64,000 nucleotides of DNA from JAMHWD01 sp035911135 (GTDB lineage Bacteria > Pseudomonadota > Alphaproteobacteria > Micavibrionales > Micavibrionaceae), in contig JAMHWD010000013.1 of the NCBI GenBank assembly GCA_035911135.1, positions 61,362-125,361 on the forward strand, in the 5' to 3' direction. Each line of letters opens with the position of its first letter. The stretch's first letter is position 1. Made by a program: the position numbers and the translations under genes. Shown piece after piece: positions 18,366 to 26,122 of the stretch. The notes under the pieces were generated by a model, which did not search any database, was not told where the DNA came from, and saw only the letters and a list, made by a program, of their open reading frames with translations.

Positions 18366-19958
18366 TTAAAGTTTTACGTAGGCGGGCAGTGTAAGAAACT
18401 CTATGAAATTGCCGTTCAGCACCAGAAGATCCAGAACTTGCGCGGCTTCATCATAATGCTGGGTGTCTCTGCGCTTAAGTTTTTCCAGCTCCTCGCTGCG
18501 GATTTTCTTGTAAAGATCGACAGTTATTGGCGTGCCATCATCACAAAGCGATCCATTTTTGATCCATTGCCAGAGCTGGGCGCGGGAAATTTCGGCCGTG
18601 GCGGCATCTTCCATCAGATTGTGAATAGCCACCGCGCCAAGGCCGGAAAGCCAGGCATTGATATATTGCAGGGCCACGTCAATATTCAGGCGCACAGCCG
18701 CCAGCGTGATAGCGCCCGGCGTGGATTTCAGGTTCAGAAGATCGGCGGCGGTAATATTGACATCATCGCGCTGGCGTTCGATCTGGTTGGGGTTTTTCTC
18801 TAATACGGCATCAAATTTTTCCTGCGCCAGCGGAATAAGATCCGGATGGGCAACCCATGTGCCATCGAAACCCAGCCCGGCTTCACGTTCCTTGTCGGCG
18901 CGTACGGCAGCAAAGGCGGCTTCATTGACGGCCTGATCCTTGCGCGAAGGGATAAAGGCCGCCATGCCGCCCATGGCAAATGCGCCGCGTTTATGGCAGG
19001 TCTTGACCAATAAATTGGCATAGGCGCTCATGAAGGGGACGGTCATTTTGACATCGGCCCGGCCGGGCAGAACCATATCCGGGCGATTGCGGAATTTTTT
19101 GATCGCAGAGAATATATAATCCCAGCGTCCGGCGTTCAGCCCCAGCATATGCTCGCGCAGTTCATAAAGGATTTCATCCATCTCAAAGGCGGCGGTAATG
19201 GTTTCAATCAATACTGTGGCGCGCAAGCTTCCGCGCTCCAGACCAAAATTATCCTCGGCATAGGTGAAAACATCGTTCCAGAGGCGCGCCTCAAGATGGG
19301 ATTCAAGTTTGGGTAAATAGAAATAAAGCCCGGAGCCTTTTTGGATGGCGGCGTAATTGTGAAAGACAAAGAGGCCAAAATCCACCAGCGATCCTGATAA
19401 GGCTTCGCCGCCTATTGTCATGTGCTTTTCCGGCAGATGCCATCCGCGCGGGCGCACCAAAAGCCGGGCCAGCGGCGCATCACTACGCAAGGCATAGTGC
19501 TTTTCAGGCGTGGTCAGTGATATTGTGCCGCGCAGCCCGTCACGCACATTTATCTGGCCATCAATGATATTTTCCCATGTCGGGCTTGTGGCGTCCTCAA
19601 AATCGGCCATAAAACATTTGGCGCCGGAATTTAAGGCATTAATCACCATTTTCCGGTCAACGGGGCCGGTGATTTCCACGCGGCGATCCTTGATATCGTC
19701 AGGGATTGGGGCGATTTTCCATGTGCCGGCACGTATGGCGCGCGTTTCATTCAGGAAGTCAGGCAGGATGCCATTATCAAATTCTTTCTGGCGTTCAGTC
19801 CGCGCGGCCAATAATTCCAGCCGGCGTGCATTAAAATGCAGATGAAGATCAGCAAGAAAGCGCAGCGCATCTTTGGTAAGGATTTCGGTCATGGCCGGAA
19901 TCTCGCGTCCTGTAATCAGGATTTCCGGCGCATGTAATGGTTTAGGGGCCATTGTCAT
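18366..19958 (-). CDS. aceB: malate synthase A
   Basis: Condenses glyoxylate with acetyl-CoA to malate, the second step of the glyoxylate shunt. It has 530 residues, the usual length of the A isoform. LREHMLGLNAGRWDYIFSAI is the malate synthase signature; FMADFEDATSPTWENI and RPRGWHLPEKHM are also conserved. With aceA it allows growth on acetate and fatty acids. It heads the operon, and the upstream 90 bases are shared with a divergent small gene at 20050. Confidence 0.97.
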   Translation of the reverse strand: MTMAPKPLHAPEILITGREIPAMTEILTKDALRFLADLHLHFNARRLELLAARTERQKEFDNGILPDFLNETRAIRAGTWKIAPIPDDIKDRRVEITGPVDRKMVINALNSGAKCFMADFEDATSPTWENIIDGQINVRDGLRGTISLTTPEKHYALRSDAPLARLLVRPRGWHLPEKHMTIGGEALSGSLVDFGLFVFHNYAAIQKGSGLYFYLPKLESHLEARLWNDVFTYAEDNFGLERGSLRATVLIETITAAFEMDEILYELREHMLGLNAGRWDYIFSAIKKFRNRPDMVLPGRADVKMTVPFMSAYANLLVKTCHKRGAFAMGGMAAFIPSRKDQAVNEAAFAAVRADKEREAGLGFDGTWVAHPDLIPLAQEKFDAVLEKNPNQIERQRDDVNITAADLLNLKSTPGAITLAAVRLNIDVALQYINAWLSGLGAVAIHNLMEDAATAEISRAQLWQWIKNGSLCDDGTPITVDLYKKIRSEELEKLKRRDTQHYDEAAQVLDLLVLNGNFIEFLTLPAYVKL

Positions 19959-20049
19959 GGGCGTTATTCTCTAACAAACAAGGGGGTTTGTGCAAGGCAG
20001 CATAAATAGAATTTGATCGCTATCCTCATTTTTTGATAGATTTTTCCTT

Positions 20050-20553
20050 ATGGAAAAAATTCGAGTCGCAAAATTCAACACAGCTGCTAAGGCTAAGCCA
20101 GCCTATGATCACAAGTCAGTGTTTACAATTGATCCCGGCGGCGATGAGTGCCCGTATGAGATGAATGTTCGCGATGTCAACGAAGCCTTTGCCGCCGTTT
20201 GGCCGCGGCGTGAACCGTGGCTTCTTTCGGTTCTGCGCGAGGAAATGATCCTGTTGCAGGAAAAATACCACAGCCGGGATTTTTCCGACATTGCCGATCC
20301 TGCGGCCCCTTCCAATTTTCCAGCTTGCTATGAGGAGTTGATGCGCGGGTTGAACGAAACCACGCTGGCGGAAATTATCCGTATGGACAGCAATCTGGTT
20401 GTTGAATGTGGCGGCGATTTTTCCGGCGATAATTTTGTGACACAACTCCGGTGCGACCGTAATGATTTTGCCCCTGTGCCGCAGGCGGCCATCTTGCGCC
20501 AGCAAAGCGGCGGAACCTTCCGCCCCACTCTGGCGGTTGTCAGTAACGGTTAA
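20050..20553 (+). CDS. hypothetical protein, 167 residues
   Basis: A soluble protein with no signal peptide, membrane segment or motif I recognise. The N terminus is basic (MEKIRVAKFNTAAKAKPAYDH). A central helical region contains PWLLSVLREEMILLQEKYHSR, and the C-terminal part has DSNLVVECGGDFSGDNFV. It is divergent from aceB. Its last 14 bases overlap the 3' end of the convergent thioredoxin gene. Confidence 0.55.
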   Translation: MEKIRVAKFNTAAKAKPAYDHKSVFTIDPGGDECPYEMNVRDVNEAFAAVWPRREPWLLSVLREEMILLQEKYHSRDFSDIADPAAPSNFPACYEELMRGLNETTLAEIIRMDSNLVVECGGDFSGDNFVTQLRCDRNDFAPVPQAAILRQQSGGTFRPTLAVVSNG

Positions 20554-21088
20554 TCAGACCGGCAAGATCATCTGCCGTCCAGTTCGCCCCGACCAATTTG
20601 TCCCGCATATTGCCATCTTTATCTATGATGATTGTCTCAGGCAGGCGATAGGTTTGGAATTGCTCGCGGGTGATTTTTCCGTTTTCATCAAAGGCGATAA
20701 AAACATTTTTTGCATCAATGTTTTTAAAATTCTGTCTTTTGAAAAATTCATTCATTGCTGCTTCATTGGTATCGGAGGAAAGCGCAATCAAGATGATTTC
20801 ATCCGGCACGTCCGCGGCCGCCTGAAGCAATAACGGAAATTCTTTGACGCAAGGCGCGCACCATGATGCCCAGAAATTCAGGATAATAATGCGCCCTTTG
20901 AAATCAGAGGCCCGGCGGGTTGTGCCGTTTTGGTCCGTGAAGGCAAAATCCGGCAAGGCATTTAAAGTTACACTGGGTGTGTTGTCTGTAATCCGGGCAG
21001 GCGGGGCGGGTGTAAAAAGGGCATCGGCCCCGGTCAGGCCCCAGCCAGCCAGCGATATGATCACCAGTATAATAAGATTACGCAGCAT
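20540..21088 (-). CDS. ResA/TlpA/CcmG-like membrane-anchored thioredoxin
   Basis: A 182-residue thiol-disulfide oxidoreductase with an N-terminal signal anchor (LIILVIISLAGWGLTGADAL) and a thioredoxin fold facing the periplasm. The active site is NFWASWCAPCVKEFP, with the CAPC pair. The cis-proline segment reads YRLPETIIIDKDGN. Downstream of the ResB- and ResC-like genes it is expected to reduce apocytochrome c cysteines before haem attachment. It overlaps the upstream gene by 11 bases. Confidence 0.88.
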   Translation of the reverse strand: MLRNLIILVIISLAGWGLTGADALFTPAPPARITDNTPSVTLNALPDFAFTDQNGTTRRASDFKGRIIILNFWASWCAPCVKEFPLLLQAAADVPDEIILIALSSDTNEAAMNEFFKRQNFKNIDAKNVFIAFDENGKITREQFQTYRLPETIIIDKDGNMRDKLVGANWTADDLAGLINRY

Positions 21089-22946
21089 GGGTTTTGTCTC
21101 CCGCTCCGCGCTTAATAAGAAACAGCAAGGTCAATAAAATTGAAATTTCAGCAGCGCAGAAAATACCAAGACCTGTCGCCAGCCCCGATGTAAATCCATA
21201 GGAATGCAAACCAACATTGAGCAAATTCACGCCAAACCAGGCAAGCGCGACAATCACATTGAGGCATGAAAGGCTGGCGGCATATAAGGGGCCTTGCAGT
21301 AATCCGCTCATGCGCCCATGCTGCACCCAGATCAGCCAGAGCACAATCAAAAGAGCGCCGTTTTCCTTGGGGTCCCAGCCCCAGAAACGCCCCCAGCTTT
21401 GATCCGCCCAGATGCCGCCCAGCACAGTGCCCACACAGGTAAATAATAGGGCCAGCATGGATAATGACGACAAAAGCGCATATGAAATTTTCTGTTCCGC
21501 GCAGCGCGCCTGCTGCCAAAGCATGTAATGCGCCGCCATGGCGGTAAGAATTGAAAATCCGTAGCCCGCCGTGATGATAATGACATGGGTCGAAAGCCAG
21601 AAACTGGTATTTAAGACGGCGCTTAAAATCTCAAGGCTCTCGCCTTGCGGCAGGATCAGGGGCGCAAGCATCAATAATAATGCCGCGCCCAGATTGCCCG
21701 GCAGCATCAGCGTATTATCGCCGCGCCGGATTTTCATGATCAGGCCGCCAACAACACAGATCAGCGCCACAAATAAAACCGATTCATAAAGCGTGCCGAC
21801 CGGCGGGCGGTCCAGTATAAGAATACGCGCAATAATGGCGCTTGAATGGATCGCCGCGCCAGATATTGTTAAGGCAAGGCTGGCTTTATTCCATCTTATT
21901 ATGAATGCGCCGCAGGCCCCCAGATAAAGAAGGCTGGCGATCAGATAAGGCTGAAATGTGAGATAAAGGCGCTCTAATGAAAAGCGCCACGGCGCATAAA
22001 GATGGTCTTCAAGCGCCATATCCTGAAAGCCGGATATGGCCAGATCCCAGCCTTGCATGTCGCCGGCACGAAAAGACAGCGCCATTTTTTGCCATTGATT
22101 CAAGTATTGCGCGTTGCGCGGCGATCCTCCGCCCTGCAGCAGGATTTGCCATGGCGCATCCCATTGGCGCATCCCGGTATTTTGCCAATCCAGCGGCATG
22201 ATCTTGAAGATAGAATTTTTTGCGCCGGCCTCGCGCAGTACATTTATCTGGAAGCCGAGATAGGCGATTTTTTGTTCTTGCGCGCTGTAATTTTTCGGAT
22301 CATCGCCTTTGGCCGTTACAATAGATTGGATGCGGGCGTTCAAATCGGCATCCAGATTGTAAAGTTCACGAAAATCAATATCGGCATTATCCGGGAATTT
22401 TTGCTTATAGATATCGGGTAGATCGACATCCAATGGCAATAGCATTGAAAAGCTTCGCATTATCTGCATCAGGATTTCAGCGCCGTTATAAATATCAAGA
22501 AATTTTTTCTGTTCGGCCGTCAGCTTCGCAGCCGGGATTTCAAAAAGGGCTGCCGCGGATTTGCGCCCCTTCTCCAATGGCGCTTTTATATCCTGCAGTG
22601 AATAGTAATCCGGCCCGTCTTCCGGCAGGCCCATCTGATGCTTGATGCGTTTGTCCTTGATCAGAAATATTTTTTCCTGCGCGATTTGCCCCGGATCAAA
22701 CAGCGCCAGCGCCAGCCACGCAATGGCTGGCTTCCCGCCCGGATTATGGCTTCCGGTGATTAGCCGAAATTGTGATTGGGCAAAGCTATCCAGCGGGCGA
22801 ATGCGCCCCTCGTGGGCGATGGGGATTTGCGAGAATTTCTGATAATCAAAAGCCTCCAATTCAATATTTTTAATATTGGCTTCACCGGCATGAGCCGGCA
22901 GGGCCGCATAAAAAAACAGAAACATCAAGAAAAGGAAAAAGCGCAT
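21078..22946 (-). CDS. ResC/CcsA-type cytochrome c biogenesis protein
   Basis: About 622 residues from the ATG at 22946, which overlaps the resB-like stop as TGATG. A signal-like N terminus (FFLFLMFLFFYAALPAHA) precedes a periplasmic domain of about 330 residues. Multiple membrane helices follow, with the haem-handling tryptophan-rich WWD-type motif WGRFWGWDPKENGALLIVLW near residue 540. This is the CcsA/ResC half of System II haem lyase. The large periplasmic N-terminal domain is like the longer proteobacterial CcsBA architecture, but the ResB half is a separate gene here. Confidence 0.9.
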   Translation of the reverse strand: MRFFLFLMFLFFYAALPAHAGEANIKNIELEAFDYQKFSQIPIAHEGRIRPLDSFAQSQFRLITGSHNPGGKPAIAWLALALFDPGQIAQEKIFLIKDKRIKHQMGLPEDGPDYYSLQDIKAPLEKGRKSAAALFEIPAAKLTAEQKKFLDIYNGAEILMQIMRSFSMLLPLDVDLPDIYKQKFPDNADIDFRELYNLDADLNARIQSIVTAKGDDPKNYSAQEQKIAYLGFQINVLREAGAKNSIFKIMPLDWQNTGMRQWDAPWQILLQGGGSPRNAQYLNQWQKMALSFRAGDMQGWDLAISGFQDMALEDHLYAPWRFSLERLYLTFQPYLIASLLYLGACGAFIIRWNKASLALTISGAAIHSSAIIARILILDRPPVGTLYESVLFVALICVVGGLIMKIRRGDNTLMLPGNLGAALLLMLAPLILPQGESLEILSAVLNTSFWLSTHVIIITAGYGFSILTAMAAHYMLWQQARCAEQKISYALLSSLSMLALLFTCVGTVLGGIWADQSWGRFWGWDPKENGALLIVLWLIWVQHGRMSGLLQGPLYAASLSCLNVIVALAWFGVNLLNVGLHSYGFTSGLATGLGIFCAAEISILLTLLFLIKRGAGDKTHAA

Positions 22947-24070
22947 CAGGATTTCCTTTTTCTGGTGCGGAAGGAAAGCGCCGTTTGTATCAAAAGGCCA
23001 ATAGCAATGATGCCTGTTCCGATATAGGGGAAATAGCGACCTTTGTTTTCGACGACGCTTAGGATTGTAATTTCGCTCATGGCGTTTTGCTCGAAATCGG
23101 ATTGATAGAAAATGTAACCTTTGTAGCGCAGCGGAGCGTTCATCTCGATCAGGGCCTTCCATTCGGCCTTCCCATCTAAAACCCTAACGTCTGATTCGTA
23201 GCCGCGGGCCGTGTTACTGCCGGGGTAGTCGATCTTGCGGAAATCATCAAGCTTCAGGGCAAAGGGCAGAAGGCGCTGCTGCTTGCCGAAGATGATTTTA
23301 TAATCTCTGTTGCCGGCGTTGAACTCAATGGGTTCGGGCATGCCGTCAAAACCGATATAAAGCCCATCGGCATCGCTGCCCCTAATGCCAAAGCTAAGGC
23401 CGGGGATATTGGCTTCTTGTTCTTTCTCAGGCGGCTGCGGCGAGAGCGCCATAAAGGTGGCCATGCCCTGCGGGGTCAGATCAGCCGCAAATGCTTGCGG
23501 CGTTTCCTCACGCCGGGATATTTTGCAATGATCGCAGGTTTCAAGAATTTGCAGTGTAAAGGGTAAGCCTTTCAGTGCCGTATCCGCATCGTTTTTAAGA
23601 TCGCCAAATGGAATGGCGCGTAATAAATGCCCCTTTTCGTAGATCATCAGTTCACGCGTATGATAATCATAAACAAAAGGACTTTGCGCGCCTTCTGCAA
23701 TAACCATGAAGCCTTCGCGCGCCGTCAATGCAGTCAGCAGCCCCCCAATCAGCAGCACCAGCGCCCCCAGATGCGCGAGGATAATGCCGGATTTGGCACG
23801 GCTCCATTGGCTAAAGGCAATGAATTTCAAAAGCAGGTTAAAGGACAATATCCCGATCAATGTATAGCCGCCCGGCAAGGGAATTGGCCCCGCCCAAAGG
23901 ATAAAGGCATTGAAGAATTTGCTTTGCGCGGCGTAGAGGCCCATTTCCGCCTGTGCGATCGTGCCGGCCACCAGCAGGATCATCAGCGCCGGCAGGATAT
24001 AAAAGGGGATTTTTGCCTGTGCGAGGATTTCAAGAATCCGCCATATATGCGTACGGGTTGTGCCATTCAT
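22946..24070 (-). CDS. ResB/Ccs1-type cytochrome c biogenesis protein
   Basis: A 374-residue System II component with membrane segments near residues 19-40, 60-80 and 90-112 and a large periplasmic domain. A final helix lies near residue 350 (YIGTGIIAIGLLIQTALSF). LGALVLLIGGLLTALTAREG and KGYIFYQSDFEQNAMSEITI are typical ResB blocks. ETCDHCKI gives a CxxC pair within the periplasmic part. ResB and ResC form the haem export and ligation complex for c-type cytochromes. First gene of the resB-resC-resA-like operon. Confidence 0.88.
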   Translation of the reverse strand: MNGTTRTHIWRILEILAQAKIPFYILPALMILLVAGTIAQAEMGLYAAQSKFFNAFILWAGPIPLPGGYTLIGILSFNLLLKFIAFSQWSRAKSGIILAHLGALVLLIGGLLTALTAREGFMVIAEGAQSPFVYDYHTRELMIYEKGHLLRAIPFGDLKNDADTALKGLPFTLQILETCDHCKISRREETPQAFAADLTPQGMATFMALSPQPPEKEQEANIPGLSFGIRGSDADGLYIGFDGMPEPIEFNAGNRDYKIIFGKQQRLLPFALKLDDFRKIDYPGSNTARGYESDVRVLDGKAEWKALIEMNAPLRYKGYIFYQSDFEQNAMSEITILSVVENKGRYFPYIGTGIIAIGLLIQTALSFRTRKRKS

Positions 24071-24124
24071 GATGGCTTTTATTTATGCGGTTTTGGATGG
24101 TTTGGCAAATGCCCAGTTATTGGA

Positions 24125-24349
24125 CTAAATGCTGGGGGAGCGTACATCCTCATGCACGATATAACCGTTTCCCAATTTTTCGTGCAACTCATCCATGTCC
24201 TGAACATCGGCAATTGCCCGGCAATATTTCCCGGACATGGATAAGGGCCCCGGTGATATTGTCAGAAAATGCAGTTGTGCAAGTGTCTGGAGGCTTGCTT
24301 GCGTATGCTTTTTTCTCAGGCCATATGGCCCGATAATAATGTTCAGCAT
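24125..24349 (-). CDS. small hypothetical protein, 74 residues
   Basis: A short frame starting MLNIIIGPYGLRKKHTQ with an AGGGAT sequence about 6 bases upstream of the ATG. No motif or signal peptide is seen. It lies between the cytochrome operon and the tRNA-Ala region. Coding status is uncertain; the ribosome-binding site and reasonable codon use are the only support. Confidence 0.35.
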   Translation of the reverse strand: MLNIIIGPYGLRKKHTQASLQTLAQLHFLTISPGPLSMSGKYCRAIADVQDMDELHEKLGNGYIVHEDVRSPSI

Positions 24350-24421
24350 GAATATCCCTGTTGCTTTAATGCATTATGGATATTTATTAGGCTTAATATC
24401 TGGGAATTGCAAGTTTGTGGA

Positions 24422-24449
24422 AAAATTGGTGGACCCTAGCGGGATCGAA
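24422..24449 (-). repeat. duplicated 3' end of tRNA-Ala (possible att scar)
   Basis: These 28 bases are identical to 24526-24553, which cover the last 23 bases of the tRNA-Ala gene, including CCA, and 5 bases beyond. The copy is not followed by the rest of a tRNA. Duplicated tRNA 3' ends are typical attachment sites of integrating elements. Confidence 0.85.
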
Positions 24450-24530
24450 GCCTATTTGCTTTGCGAATAAATCTATTAAAAGCGGTTCGATTCACCCGCT
24501 GGACAATAGCATAATGCATATTTGGAAAAT

Positions 24531-24606
24531 TGGTGGACCCTAGCGGGATCGAACCGCTGACCTCTACAATGCCATCGTAGCGCTCTCCCAGCTGAGCTAA
24601 GGGCCC
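24531..24606 (-). tRNA. tRNA-Ala (anticodon GGC)
   Basis: A complete cloverleaf on the - strand. The acceptor pairs GGGCCCT with AGGGTCC, the D arm is AGCTCAGCTGGGAGAGC, and the anticodon loop is ATGGCAT with GGC. The T arm is AGCGGTTCGATCCCGCT and CCA is encoded. The G3-U70 pair that marks alanine tRNAs is present. Confidence 0.97.
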
Positions 24607-24628
24607 TTTTTTCAAAAGGAAGCTATCA

Positions 24629-24649
24629 TTTAAGGGAAAACCCCTTAAA
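24629..24649. other. perfect hairpin between mscL and tRNA-Ala
   Basis: TTTAAGGG and CCCTTAAA form an 8-base-pair stem with a 5-base loop, 19 bases past the mscL stop. No T run follows on either strand, so it may be a weak terminator or an mRNA-end structure. Confidence 0.35.
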
Positions 24650-24667
24650 GTTCAAGCCGATTCTTTA

Positions 24668-25102
24668 TTATTTCTTCAGCAGGTCGCGGATTTCCATCAA
24701 AAGCACGACATCGGCCGGTGGTGGCGGCGGGGCGGCCTCGGCGGCGGCCTTGTCTTCGCGCAGGGCCATTTCCTTGATGCGGTTGACGTTTTTCACCAGC
24801 ATAAAGACCACGAAGGAGATAATCAGGAAGTTGATCACAGCATTAATAAAGATACCGTATGTCATGACCGGCGCGCCTGCGTCCTTGGCGGCTTTCAGCG
24901 AGGCGTACGCGCCGCCATCCAGTGCAATGAATTTGTCGGCAAAATCAACGCCGCTGGTCAGCACGCCGATAATCGGCATGACCAGATCGCCTACCATGGA
25001 GTTAACGATGGCGGTAAAGGCCGCGCCCATGATGATACCAACAGCCATATCCATGACGTTGCCGCGGGCGATGAAATCACGAAATTCTTTAATGATGCTC
25101 AT
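24668..25102 (-). CDS. mscL: large-conductance mechanosensitive channel
   Basis: A 144-residue MscL that opens on hypo-osmotic shock. The N terminus MSIIKEFRDFIARGNVMDMAVG and the pore helix GIIMGAAFTAIVNSMVGDLVMP are diagnostic. The second membrane helix is FINAVINFLIISFVVFMLV. A five-Pro stretch (PPPPP) precedes the cytoplasmic helix ending EIRDLLKK. It follows the BI-1 gene terminator, so it is transcribed from its own promoter in the short gap. Confidence 0.97.
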   Translation of the reverse strand: MSIIKEFRDFIARGNVMDMAVGIIMGAAFTAIVNSMVGDLVMPIIGVLTSGVDFADKFIALDGGAYASLKAAKDAGAPVMTYGIFINAVINFLIISFVVFMLVKNVNRIKEMALREDKAAAEAAPPPPPADVVLLMEIRDLLKK

Positions 25103-25136
25103 AATATTTTTCTCTTATTTTTATAATTGGGTGCAT

Positions 25137-25172
25137 AAAAAAACCGCCCCAGTATTACCTCGGGCGGTTTTA
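25137..25172 (-). terminator. terminator of the BI-1 family gene
   Basis: Read on the - strand, a 9-base-pair stem AAACCGCCC/GGGCGGTTT with a 12-base loop runs into a T stretch. It lies 23 bases after the stop of the BI-1 gene and upstream of mscL. Confidence 0.9.
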
Positions 25173-25194
25173 ATTCGTCAAGCTTTAATAGCGC

Positions 25195-25920
25195 TTATTC
25201 GCGGTTGCCCATGAATTGCAGCAGGAATTGGAACAGCATGATAAAGTTCATATACAGCCCCAAAGCGCCCATGACGGCCAATTTGGATGTTGTATCGCCG
25301 CTATAGGAATAGCGGTATGTTTCCTTGATTTGCTGCGTATCCCAGGCGGTCAGGCCTGTATAGATCAGCACGCCCACAGCCGAGATCGCCATGTGCATCA
25401 CGGGCGATTGCAGGAACAGGTTGACGATTACAGCCAAAAACAGGCCGATCACCGCCATGCGGAGCATGCTGCCCATGCCGGAGAGGTCAGATTTGGTCTT
25501 GTAGCCGTAGATCGATGTCGCGGCAAAGGTCGCGGCCGTGATGAAGAACGTCTTGATGATGCTTTCCGGGGAATAGACCATAAAGATCGAAGCCATCAAG
25601 GCACCGAAAAATGCCGAAAAACCGACAAAGCCCAGAACCAGCGACTGGAAAGAGGCGGTACGCATGCGGTGCGGGTTAAAGAGCGCCATCATGGCCATCA
25701 TCGGGGCAAAGGCTACGGCCAGTGCGATAATGGGGTTTTGCGCGATGCTGGCAAACACGCTTTCCACGCCGGGGATCTGGGCCACGGCAAACGCTGTCGT
25801 ACCTGTGACGGCCAGACCCAGCGCCATGATGTTGTAAACCTGCTGGAAATGCTTCTGCAGGCCAGCATCGAATGTCGTCTCGCGGCTTTGGCTGTAGGTG
25901 AATGAGCGATTCTGTTCCAT
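25195..25920 (-). CDS. Bax inhibitor-1 / YccA family membrane protein
   Basis: A 241-residue inner-membrane protein with about seven helices, ending in a hydrophilic FMGNRE tail. GAALGLYMNFIMLFQFLLQF-like C-terminal sequence, AWDTQQIKETY and the internal FVGFSAFFGALMASIF are characteristic of the UPF0005/BI-1 family. Bacterial members act as pH-gated ion leak channels or membrane quality-control partners. It is a single-gene unit with its own terminator, divergent from the M3 peptidase gene. Confidence 0.92.
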   Translation of the reverse strand: MEQNRSFTYSQSRETTFDAGLQKHFQQVYNIMALGLAVTGTTAFAVAQIPGVESVFASIAQNPIIALAVAFAPMMAMMALFNPHRMRTASFQSLVLGFVGFSAFFGALMASIFMVYSPESIIKTFFITAATFAATSIYGYKTKSDLSGMGSMLRMAVIGLFLAVIVNLFLQSPVMHMAISAVGVLIYTGLTAWDTQQIKETYRYSYSGDTTSKLAVMGALGLYMNFIMLFQFLLQFMGNRE

Positions 25921-26122
25921 AGTTCTTATATTCTCCTTATGATCTATGAACTTTTACAGCTGTAAATATAGTTTATTTTAACACATTTCCAAGCGAAAAC
26001 GGAAAAACCTCTTGTTTGGCGCAGGCGCAGGCGGCTGTCTGGGAAATTATTTGCATATAGTTTCAAATAGTTCTAAGAAGAATTCATAATCAAAAAAATT
26101 TGAAACAGGGAGTATTATTGTC

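Noticed and set aside
24481..24503. T-arm-like AGCGGTTCGATTCACCCGCT on the + strand
   Set aside because: The stem and loop do not fit a normal T arm (loop too long) and no acceptor, D or anticodon arms can be built around it.
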